A DNA stretch of 64,000 nucleotides, taken from contig NZ_CP108025.1 in the NCBI RefSeq assembly GCF_041435095.1, positions 5,890,001 to 5,954,000 on the forward strand. The letters are read 5' to 3'. The notes under the pieces were generated by a model. That model made no database searches, was not told the DNA's origin, and was given only the letters and a program-made list of their open reading frames with translations. The DNA comes from Kitasatospora sp. NBC_00315 (lineage in GTDB: Bacteria; Actinomycetota; Actinomycetes; Streptomycetales; Streptomycetaceae). The stretch's first letter is position 1. Every line of letters begins with the position of its first letter. Positions 1 to 8,774 of this stretch are shown in pieces. The translations under genes and the position numbers were made by a program.

Positions 1-163
1 CCGGCGGCGCGCCGACCCGGCCGACCGGCTGCGGCACGTAGGGACGGACCAGCGGCGGGCCCTCGATGTGCGGGAGCACGGTGGTGTCCGTGAGATCCGG
101 GGAGCATCCGCAGCTGCCGGCGGTCCGTACGGTGCCGCACACGGGGCAGTGCTGGTCCGGCAC
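1..163 (-). CDS. Cysteine-rich N-terminus of a peptidoglycan-binding-like protein (partial)
   Basis: Only the first 54 codons are inside the window; the gene runs off the left edge. It starts at GTG 163, with an AGGAGG-type ribosome site at about 171-176. The visible protein has two close cysteine pairs (CPVCG and CGC) followed by TDTTVLPHIEGPPLVRPYVP. From memory, that header is typical of Streptomyces secreted or membrane proteins that end in a peptidoglycan-binding domain, but that domain is not visible here, so the function is inferred. It could be any protein with this small zinc-finger-like header. Confidence 0.6.
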   Translation of the reverse strand, partial: MPDQHCPVCGTVRTAGSCGCSPDLTDTTVLPHIEGPPLVRPYVPQPVGRVGAPP

Positions 164-465
164 GGCCGGTCCTCCTCGGTTTGGGTGTCGAACGCGCCCG
201 ATTATGCATGACGTTCCCGAAGAGGGGACAGGGGTGACCGGGCATCAAGGAGGCTCTTGTGCCGATTGGTGACGATTGGGGCGGATGAACAATCCGTGCG
301 AGCGACGTGGGGGCACGGTGAGCGCGGGTCGTTCGGATGGCGTAGCCCGGGGCCGCAATTGCGGGCAATCCTGACAGCATGGCCAGGTGACATGAGAGTC
401 GGTCGGACCCGACCACCCGCTCAGGGCCCTGCCCCGGCCGGCGCCCGCACCCCGAGGAGACGCGC
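164..465. other. Divergent intergenic region
   Basis: No convincing gene is seen. The interval holds the start-proximal region of the leftward partial gene and the promoter of the rightward efflux gene. Short reading frames here are arginine/proline-rich shadows without a ribosome site. Confidence 0.5.
371..399 (+). promoter_or_regulatory. Predicted sigma70/HrdB-type promoter
   Basis: CTGACA (371-376), a 17-bp spacer and GAGAGT (394-399) lie about 65 bp upstream of the DHA2 efflux gene. The spacing is ideal and both hexamers keep the key bases. It is predicted from pattern only. Confidence 0.45.
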
Positions 466-2544
466 ATGGCGGACCCGGTTGCTGCCGATCCCGACCGGCC
501 CTCGGCAGGCGCCCCGGCACCCACGGCGGCCACGGGCGCCAACCTCTGGGTGCCGATCGGCGCCCTCCTGCTGGCCCTGCTGATCGCCGCCCTCGACCAG
601 ACGATCGTCTCCACCGCGCTGCCCACCATCGTCAGCGACCTCGGCGGCCTCGAACACCTCTCCTGGGTGGTCACCGCCTACCTGCTCGCCTCGACCGCTG
701 CCACCCCGCTCTGGGGCAAACTCGGCGACATGTACGGCCGGAAGCGGTTCTTCCAGTCGTCCATCGTGATCTTCCTGATCGGCTCGGTGCTCTGCGGCAT
801 CGCCCAGAACATGGGTCAGCTGATCGCCTTCCGCGCCCTCCAGGGGCTGGGCGGCGGCGGCCTGATGGTGCTCAGCCAGGCCATCGTCGGCGACCTCGTC
901 CCGCCCCGGGACCGCGGCAAGTACCAGGGCCTGTTCGGCGCCGTCTTCGGCGTCACCAGCGTGCTCGGGCCGCTGCTCGGCGGGGTCTTCGTGGACAACC
1001 TCAGCTGGCGCTGGGTCTTCTACATCAACGTCCCGATCGGCATCGTCGCCCTGATCGTCATCGCCGCCGTGCTGCACAGCACCGAGGTGAAACACCGCCA
1101 CCGGATCGACTACCTCGGCACCGTCCTGATCGCCTCGGTCGCCACCTGCCTGGTCCTGATGACCTCGCTCGGCGGCACCACCTGGGCCTGGGGCTCCTGG
1201 CAGGTCGTCGGCCTCGCGGTGCTCGGGGCCCTGCTACTCGTCGCCTTCGTCGTGGTGGAGCGAGGGGCGGCCGAACCCGTGCTGCCGCTGAGGCTGTTCC
1301 GGCAGCGGACCTTCGGCCTGGTCGCCGTCATCTCCTTCGTGGTCGGCTTCGCGATGTTCGGGGCGCTCACCTACCTGCCGACCTTCCTCCAGGTCGTACA
1401 GGGCGTGTCGCCCACCATGTCCGGCATCCACATGCTGCCGATGGTGCTCGGCATGCTGCTGACCTCGATCGGCTCGGGCCAGATCGTCGCCCGCACCGGC
1501 CACTACCGGATCTTCCCGATCATCGGCACCGCCCTGACCGCCGTCGGCCTGCTGCTGCTCTCCCGTCTCACCGAGAACAGCGGCACCACCGAGATGAGCC
1601 TCTACTTCCTGGTGTTCGGCCTCGGGCTCGGCCTGGTCATGCAGGTGCTGGTACTGGCCGTGCAGAACTCCGTCGGCTACCAGGATCTCGGCGTCGCCAC
1701 CGCCGGAGCCACCTTCTTCCGCTCGATCGGCGCCTCCTTCGGCGTCTCGATCTTCGGCACCATCTTCGCGAGCGGGCTCAACCGGCGCCTGGCCGACGCG
1801 CTGGAGGGCGTGCCGCTGCCGCCCGGCTTCAGCCCCGGCCTGATCAGCTCCGACCCGCACACCGTCGCCGTCCTGCCGCCCGCCGTCCAGGACAGCGTCC
1901 ACCACGCCTACGCCGAGTCGATCACCCGGGTCTTCCTGTTCGCGGTGCCGCTGGTCCTGATCGCCTTCGTGCTCTCGTTCTTCCTGCGCGAGCAGACCCT
2001 GCGCTCCACCGTCACCGCGCCCGATCTCAGCGAGTCCATCGGCGTCAACCCGGTGGAGCGCTCCTCGATCGACGAGATCGCCCGAGCGCTGTCCGCCCTC
2101 AACACCCGGGAGGCCCGCCGCGACCTCTTCCGCCGGATCACGGCCGCCGCCGGGCTGGACCTCAAACCGGCCTCCAGCTGGCTCATCCTGCAGATGTACC
2201 ACCAGGGCTCCGCCGAGCCCGCCGAACTGGCGGAGCGTCGGGTCGTCCCCATCGACGTCATCGAGGAGGCCGCCCGGGAGGTCGAGGGCCGGGGACTGGC
2301 CTCCCGCGGGGGCGGGCTGCCGCTGCGCCTCACCGAGAGCGGCGAGGCGAGCGCGGTGCGCCTGGTGGCCGCGCGCCGGGGCCAGCTCGCCGAACTCCTC
2401 GGCGACTGGGACGAGAAGCAGTACGCCGACCTCGCCGCACTCCTCACCCGGCTCAGCTCCGGCCTGTGCGCCGACACCCGCGACCGCCCCGACCGCACGG
2501 CGCCGGCGCCGCACGTCCCGCACAACGAGGGACGCTCGTTCTGA
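466..2544 (+). CDS. DHA2-family MFS efflux pump with C-terminal winged-helix (MarR-like) domain
   Basis: This is a 692-aa drug:proton antiporter of the EmrB/QacA (14-helix) type. Start ATG 466 has GAGGAG 7 nt upstream. The N-terminal half shows the first-helix motif LDQTIVSTALPTIVSDLGG and the loop 2-3 signature LGDMYGRKR; hydrophobic helices continue to about residue 510. Normal DHA2 pumps end near 500-540 aa. Here a further ~150 soluble residues follow (about 535-690) with ALNTREARRDLFRRI, PASSWLILQMYHQG and LPLRLTESGEASAVRLVAARRGQLAELL, which read like a MarR-type winged helix. Such fusions occur in actinobacteria. The substrate is unknown. The tail could sense the substrate or bind DNA; neither is shown by the sequence. 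Confidence 0.88.
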   Translation: MADPVAADPDRPSAGAPAPTAATGANLWVPIGALLLALLIAALDQTIVSTALPTIVSDLGGLEHLSWVVTAYLLASTAATPLWGKLGDMYGRKRFFQSSIVIFLIGSVLCGIAQNMGQLIAFRALQGLGGGGLMVLSQAIVGDLVPPRDRGKYQGLFGAVFGVTSVLGPLLGGVFVDNLSWRWVFYINVPIGIVALIVIAAVLHSTEVKHRHRIDYLGTVLIASVATCLVLMTSLGGTTWAWGSWQVVGLAVLGALLLVAFVVVERGAAEPVLPLRLFRQRTFGLVAVISFVVGFAMFGALTYLPTFLQVVQGVSPTMSGIHMLPMVLGMLLTSIGSGQIVARTGHYRIFPIIGTALTAVGLLLLSRLTENSGTTEMSLYFLVFGLGLGLVMQVLVLAVQNSVGYQDLGVATAGATFFRSIGASFGVSIFGTIFASGLNRRLADALEGVPLPPGFSPGLISSDPHTVAVLPPAVQDSVHHAYAESITRVFLFAVPLVLIAFVLSFFLREQTLRSTVTAPDLSESIGVNPVERSSIDEIARALSALNTREARRDLFRRITAAAGLDLKPASSWLILQMYHQGSAEPAELAERRVVPIDVIEEAAREVEGRGLASRGGGLPLRLTESGEASAVRLVAARRGQLAELLGDWDEKQYADLAALLTRLSSGLCADTRDRPDRTAPAPHVPHNEGRSF

Positions 2545-2701
2545 CCGCCGCCCGGCGGCCGGGCGCCAGCACCCGCGCGTACGCCGGGGCCCGGACGCGG
2601 AGCGGTCCGCGCGGTGCCGCGACCGGCCGGTGTAGGAGACTGCTGGGAGATGGTCCGGGCCCGATGCGCGGCCCGGACCCGTTCTCCGAGAGGTGCCGTC
2701 G

Positions 2702-3034
2702 ATGGCAGTCGTGAAGATCAATGTGCTGACCGTTCCCGCCGAGCAGCGTGAGGTGCTGGAGAAGCGGTTCGCCTCCCGGGCGGGGGCGGTGGAGAACTCG
2801 GACGGCTTCGAGTGGTTCGAGCTGCTGCGCCCGGTGGAGGGGACCGACCAGTACCTGGTCTACACCCGGTGGGCCACCGAGGAGGACTTCCAGGCGTGGA
2901 TGGCCGGGCCGATGCAGGCCGCGCACCGCCAGGGCCCGCCGGCCGCCGAGGGCGCGGCGCCGCAGCGGCCGGCGGCCTCGGGGTCGACGCTCTGGTCCTT
3001 CGAGGTCGTGCAGTCCGCCGGGCCGAAGGCCTGA
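2702..3034 (+). CDS. Antibiotic biosynthesis monooxygenase (ABM)-fold protein
   Basis: This is a 110-aa dimeric alpha+beta barrel of the ABM/IsdG-like superfamily. ATG 2702 is preferred over the in-frame GTG 2693 because AGAGG lies 8 nt before it. The pattern MAVVKINVLTVPAEQREVLE, then the GFEWFELLRPVEGTDQYLVYTRWATEEDFQAWM core, is characteristic of heme-binding or cofactor-free oxygenases in this superfamily. The tail is alanine/proline-rich up to STLWSFEVV. The physiological substrate cannot be read from the sequence. It stands alone and is followed by a strong hairpin shared with the convergent ECF operon. Confidence 0.8.
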   Translation: MAVVKINVLTVPAEQREVLEKRFASRAGAVENSDGFEWFELLRPVEGTDQYLVYTRWATEEDFQAWMAGPMQAAHRQGPPAAEGAAPQRPAASGSTLWSFEVVQSAGPKA

Positions 3035-3044
3035 CGCAGGTGTT

Positions 3045-3075
3045 CCGGGCGGGGCCCTGCCGGGGCCCCGCCCGG
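3045..3075. terminator. Bidirectional intrinsic terminator hairpin
   Basis: A perfect 13-bp G/C stem (3045-3057 with 3063-3075) and a 5-nt loop sit between two convergent genes. There is no clear T-run, as is usual in streptomycetes. Confidence 0.7.
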
Positions 3076-3077
3076 TC

Positions 3078-4025
3078 TCAGGACGGCGGCGGCCGGAAGG
3101 CGACCGGGGCGTCGAAGGCCGCGCGGCGCGAGGCGCGGCGCAGGGCGCGCAGGACGGGCGTGCCCAGCGTGAGGCAGAGCACGACGGTGAGGGCGGCGCG
3201 CGGGAGGTCCCAGCCGAGCGAGGTGGTCAGGCAGTAGGCCGCGAAGCGCGGCAGGTTGGCACTCAGCGGGTCTCCGGGGTGGAAGGAGACCGAGCTGGAG
3301 AGGCCGCCGATGTAGGGCCAGCCCTGGAGGTTCATGACCGTGCCGTAGGCGACGGCCGAGAGGGCGCCGTAGCCGGCCAGCAGCGTGAGCTCACGCCGCC
3401 CGCGCAGGCCGGCCGGCCCGGGGAGCAGCCCGGCGCCGAGGCAGACCCAGCCCATCGAGAGCATCTGGAACGGCAGCCAGGGGCCGACCCCGCCGGTGAG
3501 CAGGGCGGAGGCGAACATCGAGACCGAGCCCAGGACGAATCCGAAGCCCGGGCCCAGGACCCGTCCGGCGAGCACCATCAGGAAGAACATCGGCTCCAGC
3601 CCGGCCGTGCCCGCGCCGAGCGGACGCAGGGCGGCGCCGGCCGCCGCGAGCACGCCGAGCAGGGCGACCGCCTTGGCGTCCATGCCGGGCTCGCCGCCGC
3701 CGCCCGAGCGGCCCTCGGAGATCTGGGCGACCACCACGGCGAGCAGCAGCGGCAGCAGCAGGGCGAACAGCCAGGGCGCGTCGGTGGAGTGGCCCACCAG
3801 GGCGGAACCGGTGGAGGCCAGCAGCGGCCAGCCGAAGGCGACCACGCCGATCGCGGAGATGAGCACCAGGGTGGCCACGGAGCGCCGGCCGAGCGGGACG
3901 GGCCGGGCCAGCCGCGCGCGGTCGGGCGCCGTCGGCCCGGATGCCGTCGGGCCGGGCGCCGTCGGACCGGATGCCGTCGGGCCGGGCAGCTCGGGGGCGG
4001 GCCCCGCTGCGGGCGGCGCGTTCAC
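3078..4025 (-). CDS. ECF transporter substrate-binding (S) component, predicted cobalamin
   Basis: This 315-aa membrane protein starts at GTG 4025, overlapping the stop of the ATPase gene (GTGA), so translation is coupled. After a repetitive Pro/Ala/Ser/Thr-rich cytoplasmic header (residues 1-45) come about six hydrophobic helices, including VATLVLISAIGVVAFGWPLL and GLEPMFFLMVLAGRVLGPGFGFVLGSVSMFASALLTGGVGPWLPFQMLSMGW, typical of ECF S components. As last gene of an operon that opens with a B12 riboswitch, its substrate is most likely cobalamin or a corrinoid; this rests on regulation and context, not on residues. The CbrT-type vitamin B12 S component is the nearest functional analogue. Confidence 0.82.
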   Translation of the reverse strand: MNAPPAAGPAPELPGPTASGPTAPGPTASGPTAPDRARLARPVPLGRRSVATLVLISAIGVVAFGWPLLASTGSALVGHSTDAPWLFALLLPLLLAVVVAQISEGRSGGGGEPGMDAKAVALLGVLAAAGAALRPLGAGTAGLEPMFFLMVLAGRVLGPGFGFVLGSVSMFASALLTGGVGPWLPFQMLSMGWVCLGAGLLPGPAGLRGRRELTLLAGYGALSAVAYGTVMNLQGWPYIGGLSSSVSFHPGDPLSANLPRFAAYCLTTSLGWDLPRAALTVVLCLTLGTPVLRALRRASRRAAFDAPVAFRPPPS

Positions 4026-5656
4026 GCGTCACCGTCCACGGTGTCGAGGGCCACGGTGTCGAGTGCCTCGGCCACCTGCCGGACGGTCAGCCAGGGCGAC
4101 GGGCCGAGGATCTTGGCGACCTGCGGGGCGAAGGCGGGGGAGGAGAGCACGACCTCCGGGGTCGGTCCGTCCGCGACGATCTCGCCGTCGGCCAGGATCA
4201 CCGTGCGGTGCGCGAGTTCGGCGGCCAGCTCGACGTCGTGGGTGGCCAGCAGGACGGTGTGCGCATCGGCGGCCAGCGCGCGCAGGATCTCCACCAGCCG
4301 CGCCTTGGCGGCGTAGTCGAGCCCCCGGGTGGGCTCGTCGAGCAGCAGCAGCGGCGGCCGGGAGGTGAGCACCACGGCCAGCGCGAGGGTGAGCCGCTGG
4401 CCCTCGGAGAGGTCACGCGGATGGGTGGTGTCCACGATGCCGGGCAGCAGCCGCTCGACCAGGGCGCGGCAGCTGCCGGCGGTGGCGCCGGCGTCCCGGT
4501 CGGCGGCCGTGCACTCGGCGGCGAGGCTCTCGCCGTACAGCAGGTCGCGCGGATCCTGCGGCACCAGGCCGACCTGGCGGACCAGTTCCTTGGGCCGGGC
4601 CCGGTGCGGGGTCAGTCCGCCGACCCGGACCGTTCCGCTGGTGGGGGCGTGCAGGCCGACCAGGCTCGCCAGCAGGGTGGACTTGCCCGCGCCGTTGCGC
4701 CCCATCAGTGCGGTGATCTCGCCGGGGCGCAGCACCAGGTCGACGCCGCGCAGGGCCTGGACCGGACCTCGCCGCACGGCCAGCCGCCGCACGGTGGCGA
4801 CCGGCTCGCCGCCGGGGGCCGCGGGCGCGGCGGGGCGCAGCCCCTCCAGGCGGCTGCGCAGCGGGACGGCCCGGCGGCGGGCGTCCCGGACGGAGAGCGG
4901 CGGCGGCGACCAGCCGGCGAGCCGGCCCAGACCGACCACCGGCGGGTGCACGGGGGAGCGGTCCATCACCTCGGCGGGATCACCGAGGACGGCCGGTCGG
5001 CCGCCGCCGGGCAGCAGCAGCACCCGGTCGGCGTACTGCACGACCCGCTCCAGGCGGTGTTCGGCCAGCAGGACGGTGGTGCCGAGGTCGTGCACCAACC
5101 GCTGGAGGACGGCGAGCACCTCCTCGGCCGCGCCAGGGTCGAGCGCGGAGGTGGGTTCGTCCAGCACCAGGACCCGGGGGTGGACGGTCAGCACCGATCC
5201 GATCGCGACCCGCTGCTGCTGCCCGCCGGAGAGCGAGGTGAGGGCGCGGGCGCGCAGGTCGGCGAGACCGAGCAGATCGAGCGTCTCCTCGACGCGGCGG
5301 CGCATCACCTCCGGGGCCAGGCCCAGCGACTCCATGCCGTAGGCGAGTTCGTCCTCGACCGTGTCGGTGACGAAGTGCGAGAGCGGATCCTGACCCACCG
5401 TGCCCACCAGATCGGCGAGTTCACGCGGACGGTGGGTGTGGGTGTCGCGGCCGCCGACGGTGACCCTGCCGTGCAGCACGCCGCCGGTGAAGTGCGGGAC
5501 CAGGCCGCTGACGGTGCCGAGCAGCGTGGACTTGCCGGAGCCGGACGGGCCGACCAGAAGGCAGAGTTCGCCCTCGGGGACGGTCAGGTCGATCCCCTGC
5601 AGGGCGGGCGCGGCGGCGTCGGGGTAGCTGACCGAGACCTGCTCGAAGGTGATCAC
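4022..5656 (-). CDS. ECF transporter ATPase, fused A1-A2
   Basis: This 544-aa protein joins two ABC ATPase domains that energise the ECF transporter. GTG 5656 overlaps the upstream T-component stop (GTGA). Domain 1 has Walker A GPSGSGKST (about 36-44), signature LSGGQQQRVA and Walker B VLVLDEPTSALD. Domain 2 has GRNGAGKST, the variant signature LSEGQRLTLA and LLLLDEPTRGLD. Elsewhere the two domains are usually separate genes (EcfA and EcfA'); the fusion is common in actinobacteria. Q-loops (GTVGQDP, GLVPQDP) and H-loops (AEHR, ATHD) are present, so both sites look competent. Confidence 0.93.
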   Translation of the reverse strand: MITFEQVSVSYPDAAAPALQGIDLTVPEGELCLLVGPSGSGKSTLLGTVSGLVPHFTGGVLHGRVTVGGRDTHTHRPRELADLVGTVGQDPLSHFVTDTVEDELAYGMESLGLAPEVMRRRVEETLDLLGLADLRARALTSLSGGQQQRVAIGSVLTVHPRVLVLDEPTSALDPGAAEEVLAVLQRLVHDLGTTVLLAEHRLERVVQYADRVLLLPGGGRPAVLGDPAEVMDRSPVHPPVVGLGRLAGWSPPPLSVRDARRRAVPLRSRLEGLRPAAPAAPGGEPVATVRRLAVRRGPVQALRGVDLVLRPGEITALMGRNGAGKSTLLASLVGLHAPTSGTVRVGGLTPHRARPKELVRQVGLVPQDPRDLLYGESLAAECTAADRDAGATAGSCRALVERLLPGIVDTTHPRDLSEGQRLTLALAVVLTSRPPLLLLDEPTRGLDYAAKARLVEILRALAADAHTVLLATHDVELAAELAHRTVILADGEIVADGPTPEVVLSSPAFAPQVAKILGPSPWLTVRQVAEALDTVALDTVDGDA

Positions 5657-6756
5657 GGGGTGCTCCGGGGCGGGGTCGGGGCGGCCGACGCGGGGATCAG
5701 GCCGATCAGGACGGCCAGCGCGGCGGACAGCGGCAGGGTCGGGGCGCTCAGCGGGACGACGGAGGGCGTGAAGGCCGCCGGGTCGCGCCCCGACAGCCAG
5801 ATCACCAGCCCGGCGACCAGCACGCCGGAGCAGGCCACCAGCCACTCCCGCCAGACCCAGGGGTCCGGCCGGTAGCGGCTCCTGACGGCGCGTCTGCCGC
5901 CGAGCAGCAGCCCGCCGCCGGTGGCCGCCAGCCCCAGGAGGAGCACCGGCGGCGCCCAGCCGCTCGCGTCCGCGCCGAGCAGCCCGTACGTGGCCGCGCA
6001 GATCCCGAGCAGGCCGGTCAGGGTGAGCGCGGTGGTGCCGCGGGCGACTCCCGGCGGGAGATCGGCGGTCCGGCCGAAACCGCGGGTGTCCATCGCGGCG
6101 GCCAGGGCGACCGAGCGCTCCAACGCGCCTTCCAGCACCGGCAGTCCGACGCTGAGCAGGGCCCGCGCACCCCGGTCGGAGCGGCCGCGCAGCCGGCGGG
6201 CGGCGCGCAGCCGCTGGACGTCCGCGACCAGGTTGGGCGCGAAGGTCATCGCCACCACGACGGCCACCCCCGCCTCGTGCAGCGCGGCGGGCAGGGCGCG
6301 CAGCAGCCGGGCGGGGCTCGCCAGCGCGTTCGCCGCCCCGACGCAGATCAGCAGGGCCGCCAGCCGCAGCCCGTCGTAGAGCGCGAACAGCAGGCCCTCG
6401 ACGGTGACCCGGCCGCCGATCCGCACCCCCTGTGCCCAGACCGGCAGCGGCACCTGGGGCAGCGTGAACAGCACGTGCGAGCCGGGGATCGGGGAGCCCA
6501 GCAGGACGGCGAACAGCAGCCGGACGCCGAGCACCAGCAGCCCCAGCTTGAGGAACGCCCCGTAGGAGCGCGACCAGGGGGCGTCGCCGCGCCGGGCGGC
6601 GACCACGTACCCGGCGACGGCGATCACCAGCAGGAGGAGCAGCGGGTCGGTGGTGCGGGAGGCGGCCGCGCCGAGGCCGAGCGCCCACAGCCACCAGGCC
6701 CCGGGGTGCAGGTGGCGGGGGCCGGCGGCCGGGCGGGTGCGGCGCGATGAGGTCAC
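5653..6756 (-). CDS. ECF transporter transmembrane (T) component
   Basis: This integral membrane protein of about 367 aa couples the ATPases to the S component. Long hydrophobic helices begin at HPGAWWLWALGLGAAASRTTDPLL. The two cytoplasmic coupling-helix Arg-Gly signatures are visible as RLRAARRLRG and AAMDTRGFGR. The stop overlaps the ATPase start. The start is uncertain: GTG 6756 gives a compact protein, and GTG 6816 would overlap the preceding gene by about 25 bp; neither has a good ribosome site. Confidence 0.87.
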   Translation of the reverse strand: MTSSRRTRPAAGPRHLHPGAWWLWALGLGAAASRTTDPLLLLLVIAVAGYVVAARRGDAPWSRSYGAFLKLGLLVLGVRLLFAVLLGSPIPGSHVLFTLPQVPLPVWAQGVRIGGRVTVEGLLFALYDGLRLAALLICVGAANALASPARLLRALPAALHEAGVAVVVAMTFAPNLVADVQRLRAARRLRGRSDRGARALLSVGLPVLEGALERSVALAAAMDTRGFGRTADLPPGVARGTTALTLTGLLGICAATYGLLGADASGWAPPVLLLGLAATGGGLLLGGRRAVRSRYRPDPWVWREWLVACSGVLVAGLVIWLSGRDPAAFTPSVVPLSAPTLPLSAALAVLIGLIPASAAPTPPRSTP

Positions 6757-6791
6757 GGGAGGGGATCCAGGTGGGGACGGGGACGGGTTGC

Positions 6792-7460
6792 TCAGCGCCG
6801 CCGGCGGGTCTGCCACAGGGCGCCCGCGGCGAGCACCGCGACGGCGGCGCCGCCGGCGACCAGGCCCAGGTTCGGGCCGCCGCCGCCCCCGGCGGCGCCG
6901 GGGCCGGGGCCGGACAGTGCCTCGCCGCACCCGGCCGCCGGGTAGCCGGCGATGGCGCAGAGGATGCCCGCGGTGTCGTAGCGCAGGGGCGGGGCGACGG
7001 CGGCCAGCACCTCCGCGGAGCCGGCGGCGACGGGGACGACGGCGCAGGCGGTCCGCGCGGCCGGCGGGGCGGCGCCGGCCGCGAGCGTGCCGGGCGGGGC
7101 GTCGGCGGCGGTGCCGAAGTCGAGCACGACCGCGACCCGCTTGCGGCCTGCCTGGGCCGGGGTGGCCGCGCAGAGCGCGTCGAAGTCGCCGCCGGCGCCG
7201 GGCCGGGCGGCGTCCCGGCCGCCGTCGGGGCTGACCGCGAAGCGCCAGCCGTCCACCGCGCCGTCCGGCGGGACGTACACGGCGGGGCCCTGCTGCTGGT
7301 ACGTCCAGGCCCCGGCGGACCACTTCCAGAAGGACCAGTAGCGGTAGCCGGTGGCGTGCGCGGGCGAGGCGGTGAGGACGCCGAGCAGCACCAGCAGGAC
7401 GGCGGCGGTCAGAGCGGCCGCCGCCGTCCGCGGGCGGAGCCGGGCGGGCGGGTGGATCAC
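6792..7460 (-). CDS. Secreted, membrane-anchored protein of the B12 uptake operon (SCO2322-like)
   Basis: A 222-aa protein starting at GTG 7460, overlapping the upstream stop (GTGA). An N-terminal signal peptide (RTAAAALTAAVLLVLLGVL...ASPAHA, about residues 10-38) leads to an extracellular domain beginning ATGYRYWSFWKWSAGAWTYQQQG; a C-terminal hydrophobic helix and RRRR tail anchor it in the membrane. The aromatic-rich WSFWKW segment and four cysteines (two near CAIAGYPAAGCGE) suggest a disulfide-stabilised binding domain. From memory, this family is named after S. coelicolor SCO2322. Function is inferred from the operon: it probably helps capture cobalamin outside the cell. Confidence 0.75.
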   Translation of the reverse strand: MIHPPARLRPRTAAAALTAAVLLVLLGVLTASPAHATGYRYWSFWKWSAGAWTYQQQGPAVYVPPDGAVDGWRFAVSPDGGRDAARPGAGGDFDALCAATPAQAGRKRVAVVLDFGTAADAPPGTLAAGAAPPAARTACAVVPVAAGSAEVLAAVAPPLRYDTAGILCAIAGYPAAGCGEALSGPGPGAAGGGGGPNLGLVAGGAAVAVLAAGALWQTRRRR

Positions 7461-8734
7461 GCGCGGGGCTTCCCGGCGGACTGCCGGGCGGCGCGCTTGC
7501 GCTGCAGGCTCAGCAGCAGGCCGCCGCCGACGCCGACCACCAGGCCCACGCCGAGCATCCAGACCGGGGAGGCCCCGCTCCCGTCGTCCTTCTTCTTAGG
7601 GGCCGCGGCGGGCGGGGCCGCGACGGCCGCCTTGGGAGCGGGCCCGGCGGCGGTCAGCTGCTGGACGAGGTCCGCCCCGCCGAAGGCGGCCGGGTCGCGC
7701 TGCGCGGCCTGCGCGACCAGCAGCAGGGTGGCGGTGGCCGACACGTCGGTGCCGCCCTTCGTCCAGGTGGCGCCCTGCGCGGCGAGCCAGTCGACGGCGC
7801 CGGCGGCCTGCTGGGGGTGGCCCGCCTGGATCAGGCCGAGCGCGGCCCAGGAGGTCGCGGTGAAGTCGGGGGTGGCGGCCGCGCCCGGCATGGTCAGCAT
7901 CAGGTGCTGGTCGGTGGCGGCGAGCTGCGCGGTCAGATAGGCGGCCGCGGCCTCGGCGGAGTCCGCCCGCGACACCGGTTGCGCGGAGCCGTCGGCGCAC
8001 GTCAGGGCCTTGGGCGCGGCGTCGACCCGGTTGGTGTTGACGACCGGCAGGTGGCCTCCGGCGGCGGCCGGCGCGGCCTGGGAGGTGGCCAGCGCGTTGG
8101 CGGCGAGGGCGCCGCTCTGGTCCGGCTGGTAGGCGAAGGCGCCGCGCTGGTCGGCGGGCGCGGCGCAGCCGAGCTGGAACCCGGCCAGGCCGTCGAAGCC
8201 GTTCCTGCCCGCCTTGGCGGTGCCGACCGGGTCGGCCTTGGCCGCGGTCAGCGCGGCGACGGCCAGACCGGTGGAGTCGGCGTCGCCCGGGCTGCCGGGG
8301 TTGTAGGCCCAGCTGCCGTCGGTGTTCTGGACGGTCTTCAGCCACTGGACGCCCTTGTCCACCGTGTCCTGGTGCCCGCCGAGCGCCACCAGCGCCTGGA
8401 CGGCCACCGAGGTGGCGTTGCTGTCCTCGGTCTTGGCGTCGCAGGCCACCGAGGCGTCGGCGCGGTAGGAGGGCCAGCCGCCGTCCGCGCACTGCTGGCC
8501 GGTCAGCCAGCCCACGGCGGCGTCGGCCGGGACGACCTTGGCGTTCGCCAGCGCGGTCAGCGTCAGCGACTGGCGCCAGACGCCGTCGTACGTGGGGTCG
8601 CCGCTGCCGTAGAGCCCGGCGGGGACGGCCGCGGCGGCGGGCGAGGGAGTGTCTGCCAGGGCGGGCGCGGCGGCGGCGCCGGCCGGCAGCACGGCGATGA
8701 GCGCGGCGGCGCCCAGGCGGGCGGCGGTCAGCAT
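7457..8734 (-). CDS. Surface-anchored alpha/alpha-toroid (prenyltransferase-repeat) protein, transcobalamin-like
   Basis: This 425-aa first gene of the operon has ATG 8734 and GAAAGG upstream. Residues 1-28 are a signal peptide. The body carries QCADGGWPSY, QNTDGSWAY and further A-x-x-A-L-x-x-L helical pairs, the hallmark of the prenyltransferase/squalene-cyclase alpha6-alpha6 barrel. A basic linker (PKKKDD), one hydrophobic helix (about 390-412) and an RKRAAR tail anchor it. Eukaryotic intrinsic factor and transcobalamin use the same barrel to bind B12. Together with the upstream B12 riboswitch this makes a surface cobalamin-binding role likely. No catalytic DxDD motif is seen, so it is not a cyclase. 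Confidence 0.83.
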   Translation of the reverse strand: MLTAARLGAAALIAVLPAGAAAAPALADTPSPAAAAVPAGLYGSGDPTYDGVWRQSLTLTALANAKVVPADAAVGWLTGQQCADGGWPSYRADASVACDAKTEDSNATSVAVQALVALGGHQDTVDKGVQWLKTVQNTDGSWAYNPGSPGDADSTGLAVAALTAAKADPVGTAKAGRNGFDGLAGFQLGCAAPADQRGAFAYQPDQSGALAANALATSQAAPAAAGGHLPVVNTNRVDAAPKALTCADGSAQPVSRADSAEAAAAYLTAQLAATDQHLMLTMPGAAATPDFTATSWAALGLIQAGHPQQAAGAVDWLAAQGATWTKGGTDVSATATLLLVAQAAQRDPAAFGGADLVQQLTAAGPAPKAAVAAPPAAAPKKKDDGSGASPVWMLGVGLVVGVGGGLLLSLQRKRAARQSAGKPRA

Positions 8735-8774
8735 GGCGGGAGGTGCCTTTCGGTGAGCGGTGGGTGGCCCGTGA

